Numbered from the stretch's first letter, positions 47,265 through 56,158 are shown. The stretch: DNA of 64,000 bases from Actinotalea sp. Marseille-Q4924 (GCF_916618755.1 NZ_CAKAKB010000003.1:186001-250000); one strand, 5' to 3'. Numbers and translations: made by a program. The notes: generated from the letters alone by a model not told the origin.

Positions 47265-48419
47265 GTGACGACCCTCCCGCCGGACGACGGTCGCCGTCGG
47301 CGCCGCGACGACCGCGGGACCCGACGGCGCCGCGCGCGTCGTCGCGCGGGCGCGGTCCGCCAGGTCCGGTGGGGGCGGCTCACGCGGCGGCACACCATGA
47401 TGCGCCGCCAGATCTTCGGGACGTCCGGGCTCGTCCTGCTCGCCCTCCTCGCTGCCGCCGGGATGGTGCTCTCGCCGCAGTGGATGCCGCAGTCGGCGAT
47501 GCTGTTCATCCTGCTGCTCGGCGTCTTCATGCTGCGCGTCACCGGCATGGCCCTGCTGTGCGCGACCGTCCTCGGAGCCCTCGTCGTCATGACGACCACC
47601 GGCCTGCGCACGGTGCCTCCAGGTGTCTTCGTCGTGGTCACGCTGGGCGCCGTGGCGGGGATGGTCTTCGTCCGCAGCCGGTCGCGGCTCGGTCTGCAGG
47701 GCGCCGCCAGCGACCTCATGCTCGTGGACCTGCGCGACCGTCTCGTCGCGCACGGCCGGATCCCGCCGCTGCCGCAGGGATGGCGGGTGGACAGCGTCGT
47801 GCGGTCGGCGAACGCCGAGGCCTTCTCGGGCGACTTCGTCGTCGCGGCGCGCTCCCAGCACGGTCAGATGCTCGAGATCGTCCTCGTGGACGTGTCCGGG
47901 AAGGGCCAGGAGGCCGGCGTCCGGTCGTTGCTGCTGTCCGGGGCGTTCGGCGGGCTGCTGGGCGCGATGCCGCGCGAGGCGTTCCTGCCCGCAGCCAACA
48001 ACTACCTGCTCGACCAGAACTGGCCGGAGGGCTTCGCGACGGCGATCCACGTCGCCGTGCGCCTGGACACGGGGCAGTTCTGGGTCTCGACGGCGGGCCA
48101 TCCGCCGGCGGTGCAGCTGCACGCGGGCTCGGGGCGCATCGAGCGCCTCGACACCACCGGCGGCCCGGCGCTCGGCGTCGTCGTGGCGCCGTTGTTCTCC
48201 GTCCACACCGGGGTCCTGCAGCACGGTGACACCGTGATGCTCTACACCGACGGCCTCATCGAGGCGCCCGGCGCCGACGTGGAGCTCGGCATCGACCGGC
48301 TCATGGGCGCGGCGGAGCGCTTCATCTCCACCCGCAGCGGGGGTGCCGACGCGGTCCTCGCCGGGGTGCGTGCCGGCGAGGGCGACGACCGCGGCCTCAT
48401 CCTCATCCACCGCGACTGA
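47265..48419 (+). CDS. Membrane PP2C-type (SpoIIE/RsbU) serine phosphatase
   Basis: A 384-residue protein: an Arg-rich cytosolic start, three to four membrane helices (about 50-145), then a SpoIIE phosphatase domain (about 170-384). The metal site residues appear in AFSGDFVVAAR (Asp in GDF), VLVDVSGKGQEAG, and LYTDGLIEA with the C-terminal GDDRGLILI. Such enzymes dephosphorylate STAS anti-sigma antagonists; the STAS gene at 13465 is a possible partner. No sensor domain other than the membrane part is visible. Confidence 0.9.
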   Translation: MTTLPPDDGRRRRRDDRGTRRRRARRRAGAVRQVRWGRLTRRHTMMRRQIFGTSGLVLLALLAAAGMVLSPQWMPQSAMLFILLLGVFMLRVTGMALLCATVLGALVVMTTTGLRTVPPGVFVVVTLGAVAGMVFVRSRSRLGLQGAASDLMLVDLRDRLVAHGRIPPLPQGWRVDSVVRSANAEAFSGDFVVAARSQHGQMLEIVLVDVSGKGQEAGVRSLLLSGAFGGLLGAMPREAFLPAANNYLLDQNWPEGFATAIHVAVRLDTGQFWVSTAGHPPAVQLHAGSGRIERLDTTGGPALGVVVAPLFSVHTGVLQHGDTVMLYTDGLIEAPGADVELGIDRLMGAAERFISTRSGGADAVLAGVRAGEGDDRGLILIHRD

Positions 48420-48427
48420 GGGCCGGC

Positions 48428-48742
48428 GTGGACGAGGAGTACCTGGAGGCCGTCCTGGACCTCGTCGCGGCCATCCCCGCCGGACGGGTGATGACCTACG
48501 GGACCATCGCGGAGGAGGTCGGGGGCGTCCTCCGGCGAGGGGGCCCGCGCCAGGTGGGGGCGGTGCTCTCGCGGGCCGGCTCCGGCGTGCCGTGGTGGCG
48601 CGTGGTCAACGCGTCCGGCCTGCCGCCCGCGTTCAAGCGCGCCGACGCGCTGGCGGTCCTGCGCTCGGAGGGCTGCCCGCTGTCCGCCGACGACGCACGC
48701 GTCCGCCTGCGCGACGCGCTGTGGTGGCCCGACGGGACCTGA
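48428..48742 (+). CDS. Alkyltransferase-like protein (MGMT family, catalytically inactive)
   Basis: A 104-residue protein with the DNA-binding C-terminal half of O6-alkylguanine transferases. The helix-turn-helix has MTYGTIAEEVG and the Arg-finger helix PRQVGAVLSR. The active-site position reads V-P-W-W-R (54-58) where repair enzymes have P-C-H-R, so alkyl transfer is impossible. Such ATL proteins bind alkylated guanine and recruit nucleotide excision repair. It starts eight bases after the phosphatase stop and is probably co-transcribed. Confidence 0.9.
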   Translation: MDEEYLEAVLDLVAAIPAGRVMTYGTIAEEVGGVLRRGGPRQVGAVLSRAGSGVPWWRVVNASGLPPAFKRADALAVLRSEGCPLSADDARVRLRDALWWPDGT

Positions 48743-48786
48743 CCGTGCCTGCCGGCGACCTCCAGGACCTCAGGACCGCCGTCCCC

Positions 48787-49326
48787 TCAGCGCAGGCCGC
48801 GTCGGGAGCTGATCACCCCGGTGTCGAAGCCGGCCAGGTGCAGGCCGCCGTGGAACCGCGCGTGCTCGATCTTCACGCAGCGGTCCATGACCACCTCCAG
48901 GCCGGCGGCCTCCGCCCGGCGGGCGACCTCCTCGTGCCACGAGCCCAGCTGCAGCCACAGGGTCCTCGCGCCGACGGCCAGCGTCTCGTCGAGCACCGTC
49001 GGCAGGTCGTCGTGCCGGCGGAAGACGTCCACGAGGTCCGGCACGACGGGGAGCGCGTCGAGCGACGGGTACACCGGCCGGCCGAGGATCTCGGTCGCCC
49101 GCGGGTTGACGAAGTACACGTCGTACGGCGAGGAGGACAGCAGGTAGGTGGCGACGAAGTAGCTGGCACGCGAGGCGTTCGCCGACGCGCCGACGATCGC
49201 GATGGACCGGGTGCGCCGCAGGAGGGCGAGGCGCTCGGGGGCGCTGGGGCCGACCCACGTGCGCGCGGCCGCGCCGGGCGCGGGTGCGGGGGCCGGGAGG
49301 GCGCAGGCCTGGGCGTCGGTGGTCAC
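48787..49326 (-). CDS. CoA-binding domain protein
   Basis: A 179-residue Rossmann-fold CoA_binding protein. The nucleotide motif is SIAIVGASANASRASYFV (about 41-58); VYFVNPRATEILGRPVYPSL, LWLQLGSW and VMDRCVKIEH follow as in the YccU-like group. It is the last gene of the sulfur operon, and its GTG overlaps the metY stop by four bases. Such genes are frequent partners of metY, which suggests a CoA- or acyl-related helper role. Confidence 0.88.
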   Translation of the reverse strand: MTTDAQACALPAPAPAPGAAARTWVGPSAPERLALLRRTRSIAIVGASANASRASYFVATYLLSSSPYDVYFVNPRATEILGRPVYPSLDALPVVPDLVDVFRRHDDLPTVLDETLAVGARTLWLQLGSWHEEVARRAEAAGLEVVMDRCVKIEHARFHGGLHLAGFDTGVISSRRGLR

Positions 49327-50705
49327 GCGGACACCTCCACGGTCTCGGTGCGGGCGGCGGCGTCGTCGTCGGCGGTGAACGCCTCCCGCGGGCCCACGGC
49401 GGCCGTGAGGGCCTGGTCGAGGTCCCACAGGACGTCCTCGACGTCCTCGAGCCCGACGCTGATCCGGACGAGGTCCTCCGGGACGCCCGCCGCGGCGAGC
49501 TGCTCCGCGGAGAGCTGCTGGTGGGTGGTGGACCCCGGGTGGATGACGAGCGTGCGCGCGTCCCCGACGTTCGCCAGGTGGCTGGCCAGCTGGAGCGCCT
49601 CGATGAACCGGCGCCCGGCCTCGCGGCCGGGGACCTCGACGGTCCCGCGCACCCCGAAGGCGAACACCGACCCGGGCCCCAGGGGGAGGTACTGCTGCGC
49701 CCGCGCGTGGTGCGGGTGCGACGGGAGCCCGGCCCAGTTGACGTACCCGATGCGGGGGTCGGCCTCGAGCCACGTCGCGACGGCGCGCGCGTGCGCGACG
49801 TGCTCCTCGATCCGCTGGGGGAGCGTCTCGACGCCCTGGAGCAGGTTGAACGCGGACTGCGGCGCCAGCGACGGGCCGATGTCGCGGAGCTGCTCCGAGC
49901 GCAGCTTCGTGAGGAACCCGTACTCGCCGAAGTTCTCCCACCAGCTCACGCCGCCGTAGGAGGGCACGGGCTCGGTCATCTGGGGGAAGTTCCCGTTGCC
50001 CCAGTCGAACCGCCCGCTCTCGACGACGACGCCGCCGAGCGTCGTGCCGTGCCCGCCGAGGAACTTCGTCACCGAGTGGATGACGATGTCCGCGCCGTGC
50101 TCGATCGGGCGGCACAGGTACGGCGTGCTCAGCGTCGCGTCGATGACGAGGGGCACGCCGGCGGCGTGGGCGACCTCCGCCAGGCCGGCGATGTCGGTGA
50201 TCTCGCCGGAGGGGTTCGCGATGACCTCGGCGTAGACGACCTTGGTCTCGGGCCGGATCGCCGCGGCGTAGTCGGCCGGGTCCGTGCCGGGGACGAACGT
50301 CGTCTCCACCCCGAACCGCCGCAGGGTCACGTCGAGCTGGGTGACCGTGCCGCCGTACAGCGACGCGGCCGCGACCACGTGGTCGCCCGCGCCGACCAGA
50401 GCGGCGAACGTGATGAACTCCGCCGCCATGCCCGACGACGTCGCGACCGCACCGATGCCGCCCTCGAGCGAGGCGATCCGCTCCTCCAGGGCCGCGACCG
50501 TGGGGTTGCCGATGCGGCTGTAGATGTTGCCGTACTTCTGCAGCGCGAAGAGGTTCGCGGCGTCGTTCGTGTCGTCGAAGACGAAGCTCGTCGTCTGGTA
50601 GATCGGCACGGCGCGGGCGCCGGTGGTCGGGTCGGGGACCCCGCCCGCGTGCAGCGCGCGGGTGCGGAAGCCCCAGCGGCGGTCGCCGGTCGTCGGTTCG
50701 GTCAC
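49323..50705 (-). CDS. metY: O-acetylhomoserine sulfhydrylase (Cys/Met metabolism PLP enzyme)
   Basis: Makes homocysteine from O-acetylhomoserine and sulfide. The 460-residue length is that of MetY rather than of the shorter MetB/MetC. Seen: PIYQTTSFVFDDT, YSRIGNPTVAALEERIASLE (20 residues), SSGMAAEF, and HSVTKFLGGHGTTLGG with the PLP lysine. GAAGGAG precedes the GTG. It overlaps the acs stop and the CoA-binding start, each by four bases. No metX gene lies in the window. Confidence 0.93.
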   Translation of the reverse strand: MTEPTTGDRRWGFRTRALHAGGVPDPTTGARAVPIYQTTSFVFDDTNDAANLFALQKYGNIYSRIGNPTVAALEERIASLEGGIGAVATSSGMAAEFITFAALVGAGDHVVAAASLYGGTVTQLDVTLRRFGVETTFVPGTDPADYAAAIRPETKVVYAEVIANPSGEITDIAGLAEVAHAAGVPLVIDATLSTPYLCRPIEHGADIVIHSVTKFLGGHGTTLGGVVVESGRFDWGNGNFPQMTEPVPSYGGVSWWENFGEYGFLTKLRSEQLRDIGPSLAPQSAFNLLQGVETLPQRIEEHVAHARAVATWLEADPRIGYVNWAGLPSHPHHARAQQYLPLGPGSVFAFGVRGTVEVPGREAGRRFIEALQLASHLANVGDARTLVIHPGSTTHQQLSAEQLAAAGVPEDLVRISVGLEDVEDVLWDLDQALTAAVGPREAFTADDDAAARTETVEVSA

Positions 50706-52756
50706 GGGTTCTCCTTCGACGTGGCCGCAGCGCGGGCGCGCAGGACCGCCTGGATGCGGGTGAGGGACGTCTCGTCCTGCAACGACGTCACGTCGCCGAG
50801 ACTTCCCCCGGCGACGAGGTCCGCAAGCAGACGACGCATGATCTTGCCGGAGCGCGTCTTCGGCAGGTCCGGGACGACGACGACGTCGCGCGGCCTGGCG
50901 ATCGGTCCGATCTCCTTCGCCACGTGGGCACGGAGCGTCGCCGTGAGCGCGGCCGCGTGCTCCACCCAGGCCGCGGCGTCGTCGGCGGTGGCGGGCGGCT
51001 GCGCCGGGATGACGAAGGCGGCGATCGCCTGCCCCGTCGTGGGGTCGCTCACGCCCGCGACGCCGGCCTCGCCCACGGCGGGGTGGGCGACCAGCGCGGA
51101 CTCGATCTCGATCGTCGACAGCCGGTGGCCGGAGACGTTGATGACGTCGTCGACGCGCCCGAGGAGCCAGATGTCGCCGTCCGCGTCGTAGCGGGCGCCG
51201 TCGCCGGCGAGGTAGTAGCCGTGCCGGGCGAAGCGGGACCAGTACGCGTCGCGGTAGCGCTCCGGGTCTCCCCAGACCGTCCGGGCCATGCCCGGCCAGG
51301 TGCGGTCCACGACGAGGAAGCCGCCCGCGCCGTGCGGGACCTCGATGCCGTCCTCGTCCACGACCTTCGCGGAGATCCCCGGCAGCGGCCGGGTCGCGGA
51401 GCCCGGCTTGAGCGTCGTGACACCCGGCAGCGGCGCGATCATGGTGGCGCCGGTCTCGGACTGCCACCAGGTGTCGACGATCGGCAGCTCGCCGCGGCCC
51501 AGCTGCTCGCGGAACCACACCCACGCCTCCGGGTTGATGGACTCCCCGACGGTGCCCAGCAGGCGCAGGCTCGACAGGTCGTAGGAGTCCGGCACGCCGT
51601 CCGGGAACCACGTCATGAGCGTCCGGATGAGGGTCGGAGCCGTGTAGTACACGGTGACCCCGTAGCGCTCGATGATCTCCAGGTGCCGCGCCGTGTGCGG
51701 GCTGTTCGGCGTCCCCTCGTAGATGACCTGCGTGAGCCCGTTGCTCAGCGGGCCGTAGATCTCGTACGTGTGGGCCGTGACCCAGGCGAGGTCCGCGGTG
51801 CACCAGTGGACGTCGTCGTCCTTGGCGTCGAAGAGCGCCCAGTGCGTCCAGGACGCCTGCGTGAGGTAGCCGCCCGCGGTGTGCACGAGGCCCTTCGGCC
51901 TGCCGGTGGTGCCCGACGTGTAGATGACGAACAGCGGGGTCTCGGCGTCGAACGCCTCGGCCTCGTGGTGGTCGTCCGCGGTGTCGACGACGTCGTGCCA
52001 CCACAGGTCCCGGCCGGGCGTCCACGGGACGTCGGGCGTGGCCTCGCCGGTGCGCCGGACGACGAGCACGTGCTCGAGGTGGTCCAGCCCCGCCGCGGCC
52101 TCGTCCGCCGTGGCCTTGGTGGGGACGGCCTTCCCGCGGCGGTACTGGCCGTCGGAGGTCACGAGGACCTTGGCCCGGAGGTCCTCGAGCCGGAACCGGA
52201 GCGCGTCCGCGGAGAACCCGCCGAAGACGAGGGAGTGGATCGCCCCGATGCGCGCGACGGCGAGCGTGACCACGACCGTCTCGGCGAGCACGGGCAGGTA
52301 GACGACCACCCGGTCGCCCTGGCCGACCCCGAGCGCCGTCAGCGCGTTGGCGGCTCGGGCGACCTCGCGCTGCAGGTCGGCGTAGGTGAGGACCCGCCGG
52401 TCGCCGGGCTCGCCCTCGACGTACAGGGCCACCTTGTCCCCGCGACCCGCGGCGACGTGCCGGTCGACGCAGTTCACCGCGACGTTGAGCCGGCCGCCGG
52501 CGAACCACTCGGCCCGCGGGACGGTGAGCTGCTCCGGGTCGTCGGTGTGCGGCACGGCGGGTGACCACGTGTGTGCGGTGTCCCAGGGCTCCGCCCAGTC
52601 GAGCCGCCGTGCGGCGTCCGCCCAGAACGCGACGTGGTCCCGCTCGGCCGCCGCGGTGAGGCGAGCGTGCTCGTCCGGGCCGACGTTCCAGCCGCCGTCG
52701 GGCGCCGGGAAGGTCCGGTCCTCGACGAGGAGGTTGCTGATGGTCGCGGTGCTCAT
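50702..52756 (-). CDS. acs: Acetyl-CoA synthetase (AMP-forming)
   Basis: Activates acetate to acetyl-CoA through acetyl-AMP. The 684-residue protein has the acyl-adenylate motifs YTSGTTGRPKGLVHTAGGY (19 residues), WWQSETGATM, GDGARYDADGDIWLLGRVDD and the C-terminal PKTRSGKIMRR with the acetylation-sensitive catalytic Lys. It may be controlled by lysine acetylation, as in other Acs. Its place inside a sulfur operon, overlapping metY, is unusual and suggests acetyl-CoA supply for acetylated amino-acid precursors. Confidence 0.95.
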   Translation of the reverse strand: MSTATISNLLVEDRTFPAPDGGWNVGPDEHARLTAAAERDHVAFWADAARRLDWAEPWDTAHTWSPAVPHTDDPEQLTVPRAEWFAGGRLNVAVNCVDRHVAAGRGDKVALYVEGEPGDRRVLTYADLQREVARAANALTALGVGQGDRVVVYLPVLAETVVVTLAVARIGAIHSLVFGGFSADALRFRLEDLRAKVLVTSDGQYRRGKAVPTKATADEAAAGLDHLEHVLVVRRTGEATPDVPWTPGRDLWWHDVVDTADDHHEAEAFDAETPLFVIYTSGTTGRPKGLVHTAGGYLTQASWTHWALFDAKDDDVHWCTADLAWVTAHTYEIYGPLSNGLTQVIYEGTPNSPHTARHLEIIERYGVTVYYTAPTLIRTLMTWFPDGVPDSYDLSSLRLLGTVGESINPEAWVWFREQLGRGELPIVDTWWQSETGATMIAPLPGVTTLKPGSATRPLPGISAKVVDEDGIEVPHGAGGFLVVDRTWPGMARTVWGDPERYRDAYWSRFARHGYYLAGDGARYDADGDIWLLGRVDDVINVSGHRLSTIEIESALVAHPAVGEAGVAGVSDPTTGQAIAAFVIPAQPPATADDAAAWVEHAAALTATLRAHVAKEIGPIARPRDVVVVPDLPKTRSGKIMRRLLADLVAGGSLGDVTSLQDETSLTRIQAVLRARAAATSKENP

Positions 52757-52812
52757 GCCGTCCTCGGGTCGGTCGTGGTGGCGGGCGTGCGGGCCGGAAG
52801 GGGTGCGCCGCC

Positions 52813-53760
52813 TCAGAACCGGCGCAGCAGGCGCTTCTCGACGACGCCGATGAGGGCGTCCGTCGTCTTGCCCAGCACCGCCAGGACGACGAGGGCCAGG
52901 AAGATCCGGTCCACGCGACCGTTGTTCGCGGAGTCGTTGAGCAGGAAGCCCAGGCCCATCGACGAGGCGATGAGCTCCGCGGCGACGAGGAAGAGCCACG
53001 CCTGGGCCAGGCCGAGACGCAGACCCGAGACCACCGACGGGGTCGCGGCAGGCAGCTGCACGCGCAGCAGGAGCGAGGGGCCCCTGAGGCCGTACGCCCG
53101 TCCGGCCTCGACCAGGTGGCGGTCGACGTGCCGCAGGGCCGAGGCGACGGTGGTGTAGACGGGGAAGAACGCGCCGATCGCCACGAGGATGACCTTCGAG
53201 TCCTCGTTGATCCCCACCCACAGCACCATGAGCGGCACCCAGCCGAGGGACGGCACGGCGCGGACGGCACCGATGGTGCTGCTGAACAGGGCGTCGGCCC
53301 ACCGTGACAGCCCGACGACCGCACCGACGGCCAGGCCCAGGCCGGCCCCGAGCGCGAAGCCGAGGAGCACGCGCTGGACGGAGATGGCGACGTGCGTCCA
53401 GAGCGACGGCCCGCGGTCCCAGGTCGCGAGCTCGACGGCGGCGCTCCACACGGACGTGGGCGACGGGAGCTCGTAGGACGCGAACTGGCCCGTGACCGAG
53501 GTGACGAGGTGCCAGACGACGAGCAGGACGAGCGGGACCACGGCGGACACCGCGATGCGCACGCCGCGCCGGGACAGGGGCTCAGGCCGCGGCCGGCCGC
53601 TCCGCGGCTGCGGGCCGGGCCCGGAGTCGTCGGGGCGGCCGCCGGCCCCCTCCGACGACGGCGCGGGGCGGCCCGTGTCGACCGGGTTCAGCCCGCGCAG
53701 CGGTCGTCCCTGCCGGTCGACGATGGGGCCCGTCCCGGTGCTTCCGAGGATCGTGTCCAT
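52813..53760 (-). CDS. ssuC: Sulfonate/nitrate-type ABC permease
   Basis: A 315-residue permease of the SsuC/TauC type. A Pro/Gly-rich cytosolic N-terminus (1-65) precedes about six membrane helices. YELPSPTSVW, the GLVGLSRW-like region and the EAA loop VEAGRAYGLRGPSLLLRV are typical. It works with the ATPase and binding lipoprotein upstream. The sulfonate assignment rests on family and on cys/met neighbours; no SsuD monooxygenase is in the window. Confidence 0.88.
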   Translation of the reverse strand: MDTILGSTGTGPIVDRQGRPLRGLNPVDTGRPAPSSEGAGGRPDDSGPGPQPRSGRPRPEPLSRRGVRIAVSAVVPLVLLVVWHLVTSVTGQFASYELPSPTSVWSAAVELATWDRGPSLWTHVAISVQRVLLGFALGAGLGLAVGAVVGLSRWADALFSSTIGAVRAVPSLGWVPLMVLWVGINEDSKVILVAIGAFFPVYTTVASALRHVDRHLVEAGRAYGLRGPSLLLRVQLPAATPSVVSGLRLGLAQAWLFLVAAELIASSMGLGFLLNDSANNGRVDRIFLALVVLAVLGKTTDALIGVVEKRLLRRF

Positions 53761-53820
53761 GGTGGTCGTCCCTTCCTGGCCTGCGGGGGTGCTGCTGCGG
53801 GGCTGGTGCGCGGTGAGAGG

Positions 53821-53854
53821 GTGCCGGCCCCCGCCCCCCGACGAGGGCCGGCAC
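53821..53854 (-). terminator. Intra-operon hairpin between ssuA and ssuC
   Basis: GTGCCGGCCC pairs with GGGCCGGCAC around a 14-base loop, seven bases after the binding-protein stop. It may protect or partly terminate the mRNA so that the binding protein is made in excess. Confidence 0.5.
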
Positions 53855-53861
53855 CGGTTGG

Positions 53862-54911
53862 TCAGTCCGTGATGGAGGCCGGGTCGGCCTGCGTCACGAA
53901 CGAGTCCTCGAAGAGGCTGTCGAGCGCCTCGTCGATCTGCTCCTGGTTGGACACGTCGCCGGACTCGACGAAGATCGGGCCGACGACCTCGAGCACGGCG
54001 CGCTGCTCCTCGCCCGGCACGGGGTCGAGGTCGATGACGGTGCGCTCGAGGATGACCTTCTCGGCGATGGCGAGGTCGATGCCCGCGACGTCGGCGAGGA
54101 TCTGCGCCGTCTCCTCCGGGTTCTCCAGCGCCCACGCCCGCGCCTTCTCGTAGGCGTCGACGACGACCTGGGCGAGGTCCGGGGACTGCTCGAGGAACGT
54201 CTCGGTCGCGTTGAGGAAGCCGTAGGTGTTGAAGTCGATGTTCCGGTAGATCAGCCTGGACCCGGCATTCACCTCCGAGTCGGCCATGATCGGGTCCAGG
54301 CCCGACCACGCCTGCACGGACCCGTTCTCCAGAGCGGTGCGCCCGTCGGCGTGCTGGAGGTTCTGCACCTCGACGTCCGCCAGGGTCAGGCCGTGCTCCT
54401 CGAGCGTCTGCAGCAGGAAGAAGTACGGGTCCGTGCCCTTCGTCGCTGCGATGGACGTGCCGGCCAGGTCCTCGACGGACTGGACGGGGGAGTCGGCCGG
54501 CACGACGATCGCCGACCACTCGGGCTGCGTGTAGAGGGAGATCGTCTTGATCGGCGACCCGTTCGCCCGGGCGAGGAGCGCCGCGGACCCGGCGGTGGAG
54601 CCCACGTCGACGACGCCGGCACGCAGCGCCTCGTTGGCCTTGTTGGAACCGGCGGACTGCACCCACTCCACGGTGACGTCGTCGCCGAGCGTCTCCTCGA
54701 GCCAGCCCTGCTCCTTGATGATGAGGCTGAGCGGGTTGTAGGTGGCGAAGTCGACGGTGAGCGTGTCGCTGCTCCAGCCGTCCTCGCTCGTGGCGCCGGG
54801 AGCAGGGGCGTCCGCCTGGGTGGCCGAGCCCTCACCCGCGACGCAGCCGCTGAGCATCAGGGCCGCGGCCACGGACGCGGCGGTGACGGACAGTGCTGAT
54901 CGGATCTTCAT
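53862..54911 (-). CDS. ssuA: Sulfonate-type ABC substrate-binding lipoprotein
   Basis: A 349-residue lipoprotein with signal peptide and lipobox LMLSGC (C23). The binding-protein core shows TYNPLSLIIKEQGWLEE, VDVGSTAGSAALLARANG and IVVPADSPVQSVEDLAG, the pattern of NMT1/SsuA-type proteins. GAGAGG precedes the ATG. Ligand (alkanesulfonate, taurine or another organosulfur compound) cannot be fixed from sequence. Confidence 0.88.
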   Translation of the reverse strand: MKIRSALSVTAASVAAALMLSGCVAGEGSATQADAPAPGATSEDGWSSDTLTVDFATYNPLSLIIKEQGWLEETLGDDVTVEWVQSAGSNKANEALRAGVVDVGSTAGSAALLARANGSPIKTISLYTQPEWSAIVVPADSPVQSVEDLAGTSIAATKGTDPYFFLLQTLEEHGLTLADVEVQNLQHADGRTALENGSVQAWSGLDPIMADSEVNAGSRLIYRNIDFNTYGFLNATETFLEQSPDLAQVVVDAYEKARAWALENPEETAQILADVAGIDLAIAEKVILERTVIDLDPVPGEEQRAVLEVVGPIFVESGDVSNQEQIDEALDSLFEDSFVTQADPASITD

Positions 54912-54930
54912 GAGTACCTCTCGGGTGGGG

Positions 54931-54969
54931 GCCGGCGGGTGCCGGCGGTGCCGGCAGGTGCCGGCCGGT
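54931..54969. repeat. GC-rich 9-10-bp repeat between ssuB and ssuA
   Basis: Four units close to GCCGGCGGGT stand in tandem in the 89-bp spacer. Each contains GCCGGC, so several competing stems can form. Confidence 0.6.
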
Positions 54970-55000
54970 CAGGGGTGGGGGGATCTGGGGAGGGTCCGGC

Positions 55001-55834
55001 TCAGCGCGCCGCGTGGTGGTGCGGGTCGACGCCGAGGCCCTGGAGCAGCTCGGCGCGCAGGTGCGCGAGCTCCGCGTCGCCGCGGTCGCGGGGCCGCGAG
55101 CCCGGCACGTCGACGACGGAGCGAACCGTGCTGGGCGTACCCCTCGGCGCGCCCTGCGGCCGGCCGAGCAGGACGACCCGGTCGGCGAGGTAGAGCGCCT
55201 CGTCGACGTCGTGGGTGACGAGCAGGACGGTGGCGCGCTCGACCGCGTGCACGTCGAGGAGGAGGTCCTGCATCCGCAGGCGCGTGAGGGCGTCGAGCGC
55301 GCCGAACGGCTCGTCGAGGACCAGGACCCCGGGGTTCCGCGCCAGCGCCCGCGCCAACGAGGCCCGCTGCGCCATGCCGCCGCTGATCTGACGCGGCCGG
55401 TAGTGGGTGCACTCGCCGAGGCCGACGAGGCCGAGGAGCTCGTGGACGCGCTGCTTGCCGACCGCCCGGTCCGTCCCGCGCGGGAGGCCGACGGCCACGT
55501 TCTGGGCCAGCGTGCGCCACGGGAGCAGCCGCGGTTCCTGGAAGGCGACGGCACAGCGGGTGTCCACGCCGTCGACCGGGGCGCCGTCGATGAGGATCTG
55601 TCCCGCCGTCGGGGCGTCGAGCCCGCTCACCTGGCGCAGCAGGGTCGACTTGCCGCACCCCGAGGCTCCGATGAGCGCGACGATCTCCCCGGCGCCGATC
55701 TCCAGGTCGACGTCGGCGAGGACCGTGGTCGGGCTGCCGCTGCGGTCGCGAGGGGCGAACGTGCGGCCGACGCCGCGGATGCTGACGGGGTGGGCTGGGT
55801 GCGAGCGCACGGGGGCAGGGGTGGTGATGGCCAT
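55001..55834 (-). CDS. ssuB: Sulfonate-type ABC ATPase
   Basis: A 277-residue ATPase. Walker A GASGCGKST (58-66), Q loop AFQEPRLLPW, signature ISGGMAQRASL, Walker B VLVLDEPFGALD and H-loop VTHDVDEA are intact; the LLPW after the Q loop is common in SsuB/TauB. It is the first structural gene of the operon, 176 nt behind the leader peptide stop. GAGGACC precedes the ATG, and a small stem GGGTC/GACCC (55849-55862) lies directly before that site. Confidence 0.92.
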   Translation of the reverse strand: MAITTPAPVRSHPAHPVSIRGVGRTFAPRDRSGSPTTVLADVDLEIGAGEIVALIGASGCGKSTLLRQVSGLDAPTAGQILIDGAPVDGVDTRCAVAFQEPRLLPWRTLAQNVAVGLPRGTDRAVGKQRVHELLGLVGLGECTHYRPRQISGGMAQRASLARALARNPGVLVLDEPFGALDALTRLRMQDLLLDVHAVERATVLLVTHDVDEALYLADRVVLLGRPQGAPRGTPSTVRSVVDVPGSRPRDRGDAELAHLRAELLQGLGVDPHHHAAR

Positions 55835-56010
55835 GGCAGGTCCTCGGGGGGTCGGCGGACCCGTGCTCGTCCGGAGCCGCGCGCGCGCAGGCCAGGACGT
55901 CGCGCACGGGGGTGCAGGACGGGGCTGGGGTGTCTGCGCTGGCTACCTAGGTCCGCCGTTGGACCGGGACGTGCCGCGGGGTGCTGCCCTCGAGGGGGCG
56001 GGTCGGCTCG

Positions 56011-56085
56011 TCAGGCGCCAGCGCGTGGCATGCAGCCACACATTCGGGCCATCGGCAGCGCCATCGAGTCGTGGTGACCGATCAT
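56011..56085 (-). CDS. Met/Cys-rich leader peptide of the ssu-acs-metY operon
   Basis: A 24-codon reading frame between promoter and ssuB. GGGAGGT lies at good spacing before the ATG. Seven of 24 residues contain sulfur (Met 1, 8, 12, 15, 19 and Cys 16, 18), with a core MARMCGCM. By analogy with amino-acid attenuators, slow translation at these codons when Met or Cys is scarce would alter folding of the following 170-nt leader. No canonical terminator was resolved, so the mechanism is open. In actinobacteria comparable short leaders precede sulfur genes. Confidence 0.65.
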   Translation of the reverse strand: MIGHHDSMALPMARMCGCMPRAGA

Positions 56086-56158
56086 GGCGCTGACCTCCCT
56101 CCCGTGCCGGCGTCCCGAGTCCGAGACGACGCGAGTCGGCCGCTCGGCCGACGTCGTG

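Noticed and set aside
49323-53324. A 1333-codon open frame on the minus strand extending metY far upstream
   Set aside because: Only the last 460 codons resemble a protein family. The rest is a shadow of acs in another frame, a normal result of very high GC content.
53582-53854. A small frame between ssuA and ssuC
   Set aside because: It overlaps the ssuC N-terminus in another frame and covers the hairpin; no ribosome site or similarity.
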